Positions 16,521 to 23,068 of a stretch of 23,297 nucleotides of DNA are shown piece after piece (position 1 is the stretch's first letter; each line of letters begins with the position of its first letter). The notes under the pieces were generated by a model. The model ran no database searches and had not been told where the DNA came from. It saw only the letters and a list, made by a program, of their open reading frames with translations. The DNA is from Bdellovibrionaceae bacterium UBA2316 (GTDB lineage Bacteria > Bdellovibrionota > Bdellovibrionia > Bdellovibrionales > Bdellovibrionaceae), in NCBI GenBank assembly GCA_002345205.1, contig DDVI01000103.1, positions 1-23,297 on the forward strand, in the 5' to 3' direction. A program made the position numbers and the translations under genes.

Positions 16521-17282
16521 CTAAATGGCAATACGGCCTTTTGGTAGCAATCGGGTTACATGAACAGCGTGCTCAACACTCGCCACGTCTTGATCGTTTT
16601 GCATAATTAAAACAGGTACGGAAATTCTTCGAATAGATTTCTCTGGCACATCTTTAAACGCTCGCATTCTATTTGAATCGTACTCAAACACTTTCGGTAA
16701 ATCTTCGGGACGTGGTGAGCGCTTTAAGTACGCATCCTTTAATTCTTGCGGCATCATTTCAATGGTGGCTTTGTTCATCATGCCCCAAAACTCTTTTGGC
16801 GCGCCACTGCGGGAATACAATCCCGAACCCAGCACGAGCTTTGACATTACGCCGGGATGACGAATAGCCACATACATACCTGTAGTGGCACCATTACTGA
16901 ACCCAAGAAATTTTGCATTATTTATTTTAAGCTGCTTCAGCGCTTCTACTATGTCATCAGCCGTATTTTCAAATCCAAATGCACGCGCACTGACCGGGGA
17001 TTTTCCGTGACCTTGCTCATCGAATGCAATGACTCGAAAATGTTTAGATAACAAAGCGATGCCTTTACCAAAACTAACGTACATATCGGACCCTCCGCCA
17101 TGTAATAAAACAAGCGGATCACCCTGGCCGAATTCTTCATAGTAAATGTCGGTCCCATTAACACGTAAAAAGCCCGTTTGATTTGGCTTCAATTTTACGT
17201 TTTTTTCTAATGTTTCTTTTTTAGGGGCCTGAGTACATGAGATAACACAAATAAAGAAAAATAATATCATAAGCGATTTCAC
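16521..17282 (-). CDS. Alpha/beta-hydrolase lipoprotein, cut by in-frame TAG
   Basis: The 253-residue product has a lipoprotein signal (MKSLMILFFFICVISC, Cys16) and an alpha/beta-hydrolase core: oxyanion loop LLHGGG (59-64), FDEQGHGKS (88-95), nucleophile elbow GFSNG (Ser129), and a late acid strand IMQNDQDV (Asp230 or Asp232). It stops at TAG just where the strand leading to the catalytic His should begin. The same frame continues past the TAG for 32 codons (PGPHDNFLGDVSHS... to ITEFLKD, stop at 16422), which supplies the missing His258 and last helix. The gene is therefore probably inactivated by one nonsense change, or expressed only by read-through. The GTG start is chosen because AGGAGG lies 4 nt before it; the upstream ATG at 17300 precedes that site. 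Confidence 0.82.
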   Translation of the reverse strand: MKSLMILFFFICVISCTQAPKKETLEKNVKLKPNQTGFLRVNGTDIYYEEFGQGDPLVLLHGGGSDMYVSFGKGIALLSKHFRVIAFDEQGHGKSPVSARAFGFENTADDIVEALKQLKINNAKFLGFSNGATTGMYVAIRHPGVMSKLVLGSGLYSRSGAPKEFWGMMNKATIEMMPQELKDAYLKRSPRPEDLPKVFEYDSNRMRAFKDVPEKSIRRISVPVLIMQNDQDVASVEHAVHVTRLLPKGRIAI

Positions 17283-17286
17283 AATA

Positions 17287-17292
17287 CCTCCT
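17287..17292 (-). promoter_or_regulatory. Shine-Dalgarno deciding GTG start of hydrolase
   Basis: On the minus strand AGGAGG ends 4 nt before GTG 17282. This rules out the ATG at 17300, which would put the site inside the coding sequence. Confidence 0.65.
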
Positions 17293-17328
17293 CTTTCCAT
17301 CTCCCAAGCCTTTCACGAAAAGAGTCCC

Positions 17329-17360
17329 TAAGTCATCTGTTTGTATAAACAGATGACTTA
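17329..17360. repeat. Perfect 14-bp hairpin with 4-nt loop
   Basis: TAAGTCATCTGTTT (17329-17342) and its exact complement (17347-17360) surround GTAT. The element lies between the end of the small exported-protein gene (17387) and the hydrolase start (17282), both on the minus strand. There is no T-run after the stem on the minus strand, so it is either an atypical terminator, an operator for the hydrolase gene, or an mRNA-stabilising stem. Confidence 0.6.
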
Positions 17361-17386
17361 TTAAAAATTGCAAAAAAAGGTTTAGA

Positions 17387-17638
17387 TTACCGTGCCCCCG
17401 GGGGTGGTGCCGGACATTTTGGCTGCAATAGGCGGCCATTAACAGCGTCACAAATAGCTTTAACATTGGCTAAATCAGCATCCGTAGTGAGCCCAAGCGG
17501 ACGTGGTGGCGGACGTAATATCGCCAAGATTTGGCTCTCTTCGATATAACAAGGATAGTCGCACGAGATACTAAAGGCCGATGCATTTATCGACACTAGA
17601 ATTACCGTAACTATATACAATAAAAGGCTTTTTTTCAT
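17387..17638 (-). CDS. Tiny exported proline-rich protein
   Basis: The 83-residue product has a clear signal peptide (MKKSLLLYIVTVILVSINASA) and a mature part of about 62 residues with four cysteines (SCDYPC, IC, KC) and proline clusters (RPPPRP, CPAPPPGAR). This is the composition of a small disulfide-stabilised secreted protein; function unknown. AAGGAG lies 5-6 nt before the ATG. It is divergent from the TIGR02147 regulator with a 115-nt gap that holds an AT-rich inverted repeat, so the regulator could control it. Confidence 0.7.
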   Translation of the reverse strand: MKKSLLLYIVTVILVSINASAFSISCDYPCYIEESQILAILRPPPRPLGLTTDADLANVKAICDAVNGRLLQPKCPAPPPGAR

Positions 17639-17702
17639 TTTAATCTCCTTTGATTAAATGGTTTTAAGTAGCGATGAATGGACTATATATCGCGCCGCAT
17701 AT

Positions 17703-17729
17703 ATTTCATATTTATTAAATATATGAAAT
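17703..17729. promoter_or_regulatory. Inverted repeat between divergent genes, possible operator
   Basis: ATTTCATAT (17703-17711) and ATATGAAAT (17721-17729) are exact complements 9 nt apart, in the AT-rich gap between the small exported-protein gene and the TIGR02147 regulator. The position fits an operator for the regulator itself. Confidence 0.45.
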
Positions 17730-17753
17730 GCAAATAGTATATACTTTTAATAT

Positions 17754-18581
17754 ATGATCGTTTTCGAATTTACGAACTACCGAAAAGGATTTAGAAAGCT
17801 CTTTCAGCAGCAAAAAAAGCTACGGGGTGCGCGTTGGTCCCTTTCAAAACTCGGTGATAAGATTGGCATTCAAGCGAGCTACTTAACTAACGTTACTAAA
17901 GAACGTGCTCATTTTTCATCGGATCAAATTTTCTCTATTTGCGAACAGTTAGAACTATCCAATAGCGAGACAGATTTTTTAAATACACTTATGCAAATCG
18001 AACGCGCCACCCACCCCCGTTTGAAAAAGCAGCTTGCGGAACAGTTAACACACATTCGAAATGAAAACTTACGACCTGAAAAAGTAATTGAAACTCAGGA
18101 AAGCCCCCTCAGCGAGTCGGATCGTTCTAAATATTATTTAGATCCAATGACTGAACTACTACATATGTATTTATCCTTGGATCACGCACCTATTGAAATT
18201 TCTGCGATTGCAAAGACATGGCAACTGCCCGAAAAACGCATTATTGATATTATTTCCTTTCTACAAGGTGTGGGCTTGATCACACTGGCCGGCTCAAAAT
18301 GGAAAGTTGAAAGCATACATCAACACTTATCTCGAGACTCCTATTTGACCCAGCCTCACCAAATGCTAAAACGAATGAAAGCCTTTGAGGTAATTCAAAA
18401 GCATCCAAAAGAAAACGTATACTCGTATATGGGAACAATGACCGCATCGGACGACACTCGCGCAGAAATTCAAGTGCGATTTCTAAATTTTTTAAAAGAC
18501 TGCGAGCCCTTTATCAGAGCTAGCGCTTCGAAAGATATTTATCACATTCAGTTTGATTTATTTCCCTGGACGGTAAAGTAA
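17754..18581 (+). CDS. TIGR02147/DUF4423-type HTH regulator
   Basis: The 275-residue protein matches the layout of the TIGR02147 family, common in Bdellovibrio and Fibrobacter. It has an N-terminal helix FTNYRKGFRKLFQQQKK, a helix-turn-helix (WSLSKLGDKIGIQASYLTNVTKERAHFS, about residues 28-55), then ERATHPRLKKQL and a DUF4423-like C-terminal part with a second winged-helix look (PIEISAIAKTWQLPEKRIIDIISFLQGVGLI). Members are thought to be transcription regulators with unknown signals. The start ATG lies in an AT-rich region with no strong Shine-Dalgarno. Its last 24 nt overlap, tail to tail, the end of the gene for the Gly/Lys-rich exported protein, a pairing that suggests a functional link. 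Confidence 0.85.
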   Translation: MIVFEFTNYRKGFRKLFQQQKKLRGARWSLSKLGDKIGIQASYLTNVTKERAHFSSDQIFSICEQLELSNSETDFLNTLMQIERATHPRLKKQLAEQLTHIRNENLRPEKVIETQESPLSESDRSKYYLDPMTELLHMYLSLDHAPIEISAIAKTWQLPEKRIIDIISFLQGVGLITLAGSKWKVESIHQHLSRDSYLTQPHQMLKRMKAFEVIQKHPKENVYSYMGTMTASDDTRAEIQVRFLNFLKDCEPFIRASASKDIYHIQFDLFPWTVK

Positions 18582-19832
18582 AGACCAATCATCACAATAG
18601 GCTACTGCCTTTTTGATTAACGAAAATGAGTCGTTACCATCGGATTTGATTCGGGCACATACCATTCGCATAGCATGACCGTATCGCACCGGATTTCGCC
18701 CAGCAGGATCTAATACCTGATCACTGTTAAAATGAGCATGTGGCTCCATAATATAAACAGCCGCCATGACAAATGCTTCTTCTTTTGTTAACTCGTCCGA
18801 TAGTTCTAATTTTCTCATAACGGACGGTAGGCATTGATTGCTAGCCATGTTTTTCTTTTCAGCGTCCTCGATACAGCGACGAATCAGTTGGCGTTGCTTT
18901 AACATTAACTGCAGGTACACGTAGAAATGCCGTTCCGAGGAAAATATCGGGCCTGGCACATATTTATTCGACTCATGGAAGTACACGACATAATCTCCAA
19001 GGAAGCGAATGAGGTATTCGCGGATTAATTGCTCACCTGGCGAACGAAGCATGAGTTGATCATCAGATGGCGTAAAGTTCATCGAATCTGAAAAAAACAA
19101 TCTAACTATGGCACGAATAAAGTCAGATGAGCGATGCCCTACCGACTGCCCTAATACATAGAGCTGTTCGTGAAACATCAAAATCGCTTGATCCGTTACG
19201 GATAAGCGATCAAAATACTCTTTTACAAACGAAATTTTAATTCTTGGCCCCACACTCACCGGACCGTCACCGGCTTCATTATTGCCCTCAGAATACCGAA
19301 TCACCAGCTGCACGCGACGACAGTTTTCCGACATAGGAACCATCGGCTTGGCATCGTCTAATAGCGGCAGATCTTGAACATCGTCCCAGTCCCCAAAGTG
19401 AGTCCAATCAGCAGTTTGATCTAGCCGATACATAAACACTGGGAAGCGATCACGAATAGCGGTTTTCACTTTTTCTAGGTGCTGCTGCCAAGTCGCACCG
19501 TCTTGGGCCTGCCAAACGGCCTGTTTGGTTTCAGTCATTTCCCAGGCTTCTAAGACGTGAAGACGCCCTTTATCTAAAATATGTTTTGGTAATTGTTTAT
19601 TTTGCGCAAGCCACTGATCTGATTCTTTAGCATCGTCAATACTTGAAAAACAGATGACTCCGCCGCCGCCGCCAGAGCCGCTCAAACCACCTTTGCCTTT
19701 GCCTCCACCTTTGGAGCCTCCGCTGCCTCCGACTTTGCCTTTACCGCCAACCTTATCACCTTTACCTTGGGCATAGGTGACCGACATCGAAAACATCGCA
19801 ATCAAAATTAAAAGTAAAAGTCGCTTTACCAT
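18558..19832 (-). CDS. Exported protein with Gly/Lys-rich N-terminus
   Basis: The 424-residue product has a signal peptide (to about Ala21), a low-complexity Gly/Lys/Ser-rich stretch (23-58) ending GGGGGVIC (Cys61), then a mixed alpha/beta part of ~360 residues. The module 'GGGGV-I/V-C' followed by a long domain is a pattern I associate with many exported Bdellovibrio proteins of unknown function. ILMFHEQLYVLGQSVG (217-232) carries a His-Glu pair in a helix, reminiscent of, but not matching, zinc-peptidase HExxH. It is followed by HRSSDFIRAIV. Function unknown. Its 3' end overlaps the TIGR02147 regulator gene by 24 nt. Confidence 0.8.
   Translation of the reverse strand: MVKRLLLLILIAMFSMSVTYAQGKGDKVGGKGKVGGSGGSKGGGKGKGGLSGSGGGGGVICFSSIDDAKESDQWLAQNKQLPKHILDKGRLHVLEAWEMTETKQAVWQAQDGATWQQHLEKVKTAIRDRFPVFMYRLDQTADWTHFGDWDDVQDLPLLDDAKPMVPMSENCRRVQLVIRYSEGNNEAGDGPVSVGPRIKISFVKEYFDRLSVTDQAILMFHEQLYVLGQSVGHRSSDFIRAIVRLFFSDSMNFTPSDDQLMLRSPGEQLIREYLIRFLGDYVVYFHESNKYVPGPIFSSERHFYVYLQLMLKQRQLIRRCIEDAEKKNMASNQCLPSVMRKLELSDELTKEEAFVMAAVYIMEPHAHFNSDQVLDPAGRNPVRYGHAMRMVCARIKSDGNDSFSLIKKAVAYCDDWSLLYRPGK
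19655..19768 (-). repeat. Low-complexity Gly/Lys-coding repeat
   Basis: This stretch consists of imperfect GGT/GGC/AAA-type triplets encoding alternating Gly, Lys and Ser runs, including repeated GGCAAAGG units and a tract of glycine codons. Such tracts can change length by slippage. It lies directly after the signal peptide of the exported protein. Confidence 0.6.
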
Positions 19833-20136
19833 ACGTTACACACTTTCAGCGCCTGTGCGCAGCTCGGTGACGAAAAAAGTCGTTGGAACCTAGCCTTTGA
19901 CGATTCATCTGGGCTGTTGTGATCCTATCGCTTTTGACTAAGTTGATTTCTTACATATTCAAAATTCAAGCCGATAAAGCCTTGAATAAATTTAAAGATT
20001 TTGTCGAAAAGTAAGTCACCCTCAAAATGTAAACAGGCTCTACACAAAGAAGGAAATTCCCAAAAACTAACGACTCATTTTTGATTTTTTTGTCGCCTCA
20101 GGTAAAGTGCGCTAAAATTTAAAAAAAGGAGTTCAT
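19833..20136. other. Divergent intergenic region
   Basis: This 304-nt gap lies between the Gly/Lys-rich protein gene (minus) and the DUF4382 lipoprotein gene (plus). It holds the promoter at 20090-20118 for the latter, a small inverted repeat (ATTCAAG 19964-19970, CTTGAAT 19981-19987) and no open frame I would call a gene. A promoter for the minus-strand gene is expected but was not identified. Confidence 0.4.
20090..20118 (+). promoter_or_regulatory. Probable promoter of DUF4382 lipoprotein gene
   Basis: TTGTCG (20090-20095) and TAAAAT (20113-20118) are 17 nt apart, with AAGGAG at 20126 and ATG at 20137. This gives a very short leader of about 10 nt. Confidence 0.5.
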
Positions 20137-20901
20137 ATGTTCAGGATGAATAATATAGTGGCCCTTGCTACACTGACCGGATTAGTCTTAGTAGGTTGCT
20201 CGTCTGGTAGCAGCTCGGACTCAAGTCAGTCCATGACGGATCTTTTTAGTTACGCGGTCGAAAAACCTAGCAATTTCAGAGTGTCATTAACAGATGCGCC
20301 AAATAAAGATTTTAAATCTGTATTTGTTAACGTTGGTAAAATCGAACTATGGTTAGAAAAAAATAATAAGTCAGTTCGTTTATCTATCGGTCAAGATACA
20401 GGACTGATAGATCTTCTGACCTTGCGTGACGGAAAACTGCTTCCCATCCAGGACACAACCATACCCGAAGGGGCCACGTTGACGCAAATTCGACTGATTT
20501 TAGACAGTGGAAACTATGCTATTAAGGGTGATTTATCAGAATGCCAAATGCAAACACCAAGCGGTCAACAAAGCGGTGTTAAAGTTAAACTTTCATCACC
20601 CGTCACCATTGAGTCCGGAAAGTCATATTCGCTAGTCGTTGATTTCGACGCCTTAAAATCGATGGTCGTGAAAGGCAATGGTGATTGCTTACTAAAGCCC
20701 GTAATCAAAATGGCTTCATTTCGCATGAAAGATATTAATGATGGTAGCGACATAAATTCCGGTAGCGACATCACAAACGGAAATTCGGATTCTAATGATT
20801 CCGATACGGATAACGATGGTGACGGCTACGATGATTCCGATGTTTCAACACTGCCAGTTGAAATCGAAGATTCCGATTTGATAGGCTCCCATTTGCAGTA
20901 A
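20137..20901 (+). CDS. DUF4382 lipoprotein with Asp-rich tail
   Basis: The 254-residue protein has a lipoprotein signal (LVLVGC, Cys21), a Ser-rich linker, and a DUF4382 domain (about residues 44-190). The domain runs from FRVSLTDAPNKDFKSVFVNVGKIEL, the family's opening strand pair, through LIDLLTLRDG, TIPEGATLTQIRLIL and YSLVVDFDALKSMVV to CLLKPVIKMAS. DUF4382 domains occur in surface lipoproteins and have a carbohydrate-binding-like beta sandwich; the role is not established. The tail (about 200-235) is rich in Asp, Asn and Ser (SDTDNDGDGYDDSD) and resembles thrombospondin type 3 calcium-binding loops. AAGGAG lies 5 nt before the ATG. Confidence 0.85.
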   Translation: MFRMNNIVALATLTGLVLVGCSSGSSSDSSQSMTDLFSYAVEKPSNFRVSLTDAPNKDFKSVFVNVGKIELWLEKNNKSVRLSIGQDTGLIDLLTLRDGKLLPIQDTTIPEGATLTQIRLILDSGNYAIKGDLSECQMQTPSGQQSGVKVKLSSPVTIESGKSYSLVVDFDALKSMVVKGNGDCLLKPVIKMASFRMKDINDGSDINSGSDITNGNSDSNDSDTDNDGDGYDDSDVSTLPVEIEDSDLIGSHLQ

Positions 20902-20911
20902 TTTTTAAAGC

Positions 20912-20956
20912 CGAACGGATGAAATTTTATGAGTTTTATTACCAAACGTCCGTTCG
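20912..20956. repeat. Inverted repeat between convergent genes
   Basis: CGAACGGA (20912-20919) and TCCGTTCG (20949-20956) are exact complements 29 nt apart, spanning the gap between the DUF4382 gene and the end of the convergent exported-protein gene. It may act as a bidirectional terminator, although the loop is long. Confidence 0.35.
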
Positions 20957-21889
20957 ATTTAGGAACTGTAGAGTTCTAGTGTTTTTCGTCTGCATCCGTA
21001 TGCGGTCTGCTAATTCGGCAACAGCTTCTTTAAGGAAGACCAAACTATAAATTGTAGCTTGATCATAGAGTGCTTGGTTTTCCTTTACATACGATTCAAC
21101 AGTTCCCAACCAGGACCGAGATATAGCAACAAGGTATAAATCAGCTTCACCGCGACCAACCCGTGCGGCCAATAATTTAGTTAAGTCTTCGCTTTCTTTA
21201 GTAACCACATGTTTATCAAGACCTATTCCCTGCTCGAAAACAGATTTTACAAATTTAGCTTTAAAAGAAGTGATTCTGTTTGCCAAAGGGTCGGCATTTA
21301 ATTTAGAAATTTTAGCGCGCACTTTATCTGAACTGGCACACATATAGGAAACTCGCTCTGATGTACCATTCTCTTCACCAGCGGCCCCATATAACAGAGA
21401 TTCATTTATTTTTTTTATATCATAAGTACCTGCATAGGCCGTGGCTTTTTCAAAGAGCTGATCATTACCCATACTAATAGCGCTATGAAGAACGACGGGT
21501 CCCTTGGCTTCGGTATCTAAAGACGACAGGTCCGAGCCAAACGCCACGAGCACGTTGCCCGTCGCTAATGGATTTTTTATCTGCTGCTGACAAAAGTTTT
21601 CTATATAGAAAAAAAATTCCATCCCATCTACATACTGTTTTTGATCCATAAAACCTTTAGCTAATAACGTGGCGTTGTAGCAATTGGGCCCCGTGTGTTC
21701 ACTTTTGGTTTGAGTCAACGACTGAATCGTCCAAGGGACCGCATAGGCCGAACTTAAAACTAACGAAATAAAGCCGACAACTGTCCAATGATAGAACGAT
21801 TTAGGAACAGGGACGCTAACTCTATCTAGTTTTAACATCATAATTAGATAACGTCTCAAAAATGCAGCCAAAAACGGCGGCATTTTCAA
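20939..21889 (-). CDS. Exported protein, possible papain-fold (NlpC/P60-like) hydrolase
   Basis: The 316-residue frame starts with a basic region and a hydrophobic segment (about 34-51, WTVVGFISLVLSSAYA) that acts as a signal peptide or anchor. The mature part begins near VPWTIQSLTQ and has GPNCYNATLLAKG (Cys70), GNVLVAFGS (111-119) and VVLHSAISMGNDQLFEKA (His135). A Cys at the start of a helix, then 'GDV/GNVL' and 'H-S-A-I' strands, is the order seen in NlpC/P60-like cell-wall hydrolases and related papain-fold proteins. The match is by eye and moderate. The C-terminal half is helical and unrecognised. TTG 21889, ATG 21883 or the ATG pair at residues 17-18 are all possible starts, with no decisive Shine-Dalgarno. 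Confidence 0.7.
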   Translation of the reverse strand: MKMPPFLAAFLRRYLIMMLKLDRVSVPVPKSFYHWTVVGFISLVLSSAYAVPWTIQSLTQTKSEHTGPNCYNATLLAKGFMDQKQYVDGMEFFFYIENFCQQQIKNPLATGNVLVAFGSDLSSLDTEAKGPVVLHSAISMGNDQLFEKATAYAGTYDIKKINESLLYGAAGEENGTSERVSYMCASSDKVRAKISKLNADPLANRITSFKAKFVKSVFEQGIGLDKHVVTKESEDLTKLLAARVGRGEADLYLVAISRSWLGTVESYVKENQALYDQATIYSLVFLKEAVAELADRIRMQTKNTRTLQFLNRTDVW

Positions 21890-21915
21890 TAGTTATCATT
21901 TTTCCAAATATTCTA

Positions 21916-21944
21916 TTGTAGGAATATTCCTATTAGAGTATATT
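21916..21944 (+). promoter_or_regulatory. ArsR operon promoter with palindromic operator
   Basis: TTGTAG (21916-21921) and TATATT (21939-21944) are 17 nt apart. The perfect 14-bp palindrome TAGGAATATTCCTA (21919-21932) overlaps the -35 box and spacer, which is where an autoregulating ArsR repressor would bind. Confidence 0.65.
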
Positions 21945-21954
21945 TAAGTCAAGC

Positions 21955-21963
21955 AGGAGGAGG
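21955..21963 (+). promoter_or_regulatory. Shine-Dalgarno deciding TTG start of ArsR gene
   Basis: AGGAGGAGG is followed 4 nt later by TTG 21968. The next in-frame ATG (21980) is too far away (16 nt) to use it. Confidence 0.7.
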
Positions 21964-21967
21964 CGAC

Positions 21968-22312
21968 TTGAATCACGCAATGAATGCACTCAGCGTACTC
22001 GGTGAACCTAATCGCCTGGCAATAGTAGAACTGTTGCGAGATGGTGAACTCACCGTCGGTGAAATCGCTCATAAGTTAGAAATTCGGCAGCCGCAGGCTT
22101 CAAAGCACTTAAAGATTCTAACTGAGAGTGAAATTTTGGAAGTAAAAGCCGATGCGAATCGCAGAATTTACAAACTGCGACCGGAACCATTCCAGTCACT
22201 GGAATCATGGCTGAAGACGTTTCAAAAAATTATGGAAGAGCGCTATGACAAACTCGATGACTACCTGAAGGTACTTCAGCAGAAAGATAAAACAAAGAAA
22301 TCAAAAAAGTAA
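21968..22312 (+). CDS. ArsR-family winged-helix repressor
   Basis: The 114-residue protein is a typical ArsR-type winged helix: LGEPNRLAIVELLRDGELTVGEIAHKLEIRQPQASKHLKIL, with the recognition helix QPQASKHL, then a wing (VKADANRRIYKLRP) and a C-terminal helix. It has no cysteines for metal sensing, so it belongs to the non-metal ArsR group that sits next to SRPBCC (AHSA1) genes. It ends 12 nt before that gene and should repress the operon via the palindrome upstream. TTG is taken as the start because of the AGGAGGAGG site 4 nt before it. Confidence 0.92.
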   Translation: MNHAMNALSVLGEPNRLAIVELLRDGELTVGEIAHKLEIRQPQASKHLKILTESEILEVKADANRRIYKLRPEPFQSLESWLKTFQKIMEERYDKLDDYLKVLQQKDKTKKSKK

Positions 22313-22324
22313 TAGGAGGACGAA

Positions 22325-22843
22325 ATGTCTAGAGACTCAATGACAACAAAAGTAGAAAATGGACGTGTGCTCATAATCGAGCGCACATTCGATGCCCCAC
22401 AAGACCTACTATTTAAGGTATATTCCGATGCGGAACATTTAAAACACTTCTGGGGACCCTCAGGATGGGAAGTCCCCTACTGCACGGTTGATTTTCGACC
22501 CGGCGGCGTTTGGCTGTACTGCATGAAATGCGTGGATAAAAATCAAGGTCAGTACTACGGTATGGAAGCGTGGGGAAAAGGAATTTATAAAGAAATCGTC
22601 GCACCGAAGTCCATTTCTTATGTTGACTACTTCGCCGATGAAAAAGGAAACACCAACCCAGATCTTCCTTCGACTGATGTACTTCTTGAGTTCGTGATTC
22701 AAGGTAGCAAAACGAAATTAGTTACCCGTGCCGCCTACCAAAACGAAGATGAATTAAAAAAGGTAATGGAAATGGGAATGATGGAAGGAATATCTCAAAC
22801 ATGGGATCGCTTAGACGAGCATTTAGCACGCTTAAAAAAGTAA
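22325..22843 (+). CDS. SRPBCC (AHSA1-like) domain protein
   Basis: The 172-residue protein is a single START-like SRPBCC fold of the AHSA1 C-terminal type. It opens with IERTFDAPQDLLFKVYSDAEHLKHFWGP, followed by VDFRPGGVWLYCM, strand-rich middle sequence and a long C-terminal helix ending MEGISQTWDRLDEHL. Such proteins bind hydrophobic ligands in a deep pocket, but the ligand of this pair is not known. It forms an operon with the ArsR repressor (12-nt gap, AGGAGG before the ATG). An ArsR-AHSA1 pair is a frequent arrangement in bacteria. Confidence 0.93.
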   Translation: MSRDSMTTKVENGRVLIIERTFDAPQDLLFKVYSDAEHLKHFWGPSGWEVPYCTVDFRPGGVWLYCMKCVDKNQGQYYGMEAWGKGIYKEIVAPKSISYVDYFADEKGNTNPDLPSTDVLLEFVIQGSKTKLVTRAAYQNEDELKKVMEMGMMEGISQTWDRLDEHLARLKK

Positions 22844-22864
22844 GTTAAAACAAAGGACATTAGA

Positions 22865-22891
22865 AGCGCGCGCATTCTGACTGCGCGCGCT
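22865..22891. terminator. GC-rich hairpin after the ArsR-SRPBCC operon
   Basis: AGCGCGCGCA (22865-22874) pairs perfectly with TGCGCGCGCT (22882-22891) around a 7-nt loop, 22 nt after the stop. No T-run follows, so termination is likely but not of the textbook type. Confidence 0.55.
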
Positions 22892-23068
22892 CCCAAAATA
22901 GAGGTAGCTGTCGAAAAATTTGTCATACTTTTCTCTACAATTCATCCTATTTTCAATTAAATGAAATATGATAAACTATTCTTGGCAACAATAGTGCAAC
23001 AGTATGTCCAAAATTGATTTTACATAATCGTTGCGGATATCGTTCCAAATGTGTTGGGATTTTAAAAT

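Noticed and set aside
10255..16523. Full reassignment of TAG to an amino acid
   Set aside because: Several intact genes end at TAG at the expected place (the FecR-domain gene, the YeeZ-like gene with TAG TAG, the small lipoprotein), so TAG works as a stop here.
17221..17466. 81-residue minus-strand frame spanning hydrolase and small exported-protein genes
   Set aside because: Out of frame with both convincing genes and crosses the 17329-17360 hairpin.
19655..19768. CRISPR-like or tandem-repeat array
   Set aside because: The repeats are imperfect coding triplets for Gly and Lys without spacers.
20942..20956. Sequence similar to the putative TetR operator at the end of an exported-protein gene
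   Set aside because: It shares only CGAACGG-x-CGT, lies at a gene's 3' end and is better explained as one arm of the 20912-20956 inverted repeat.
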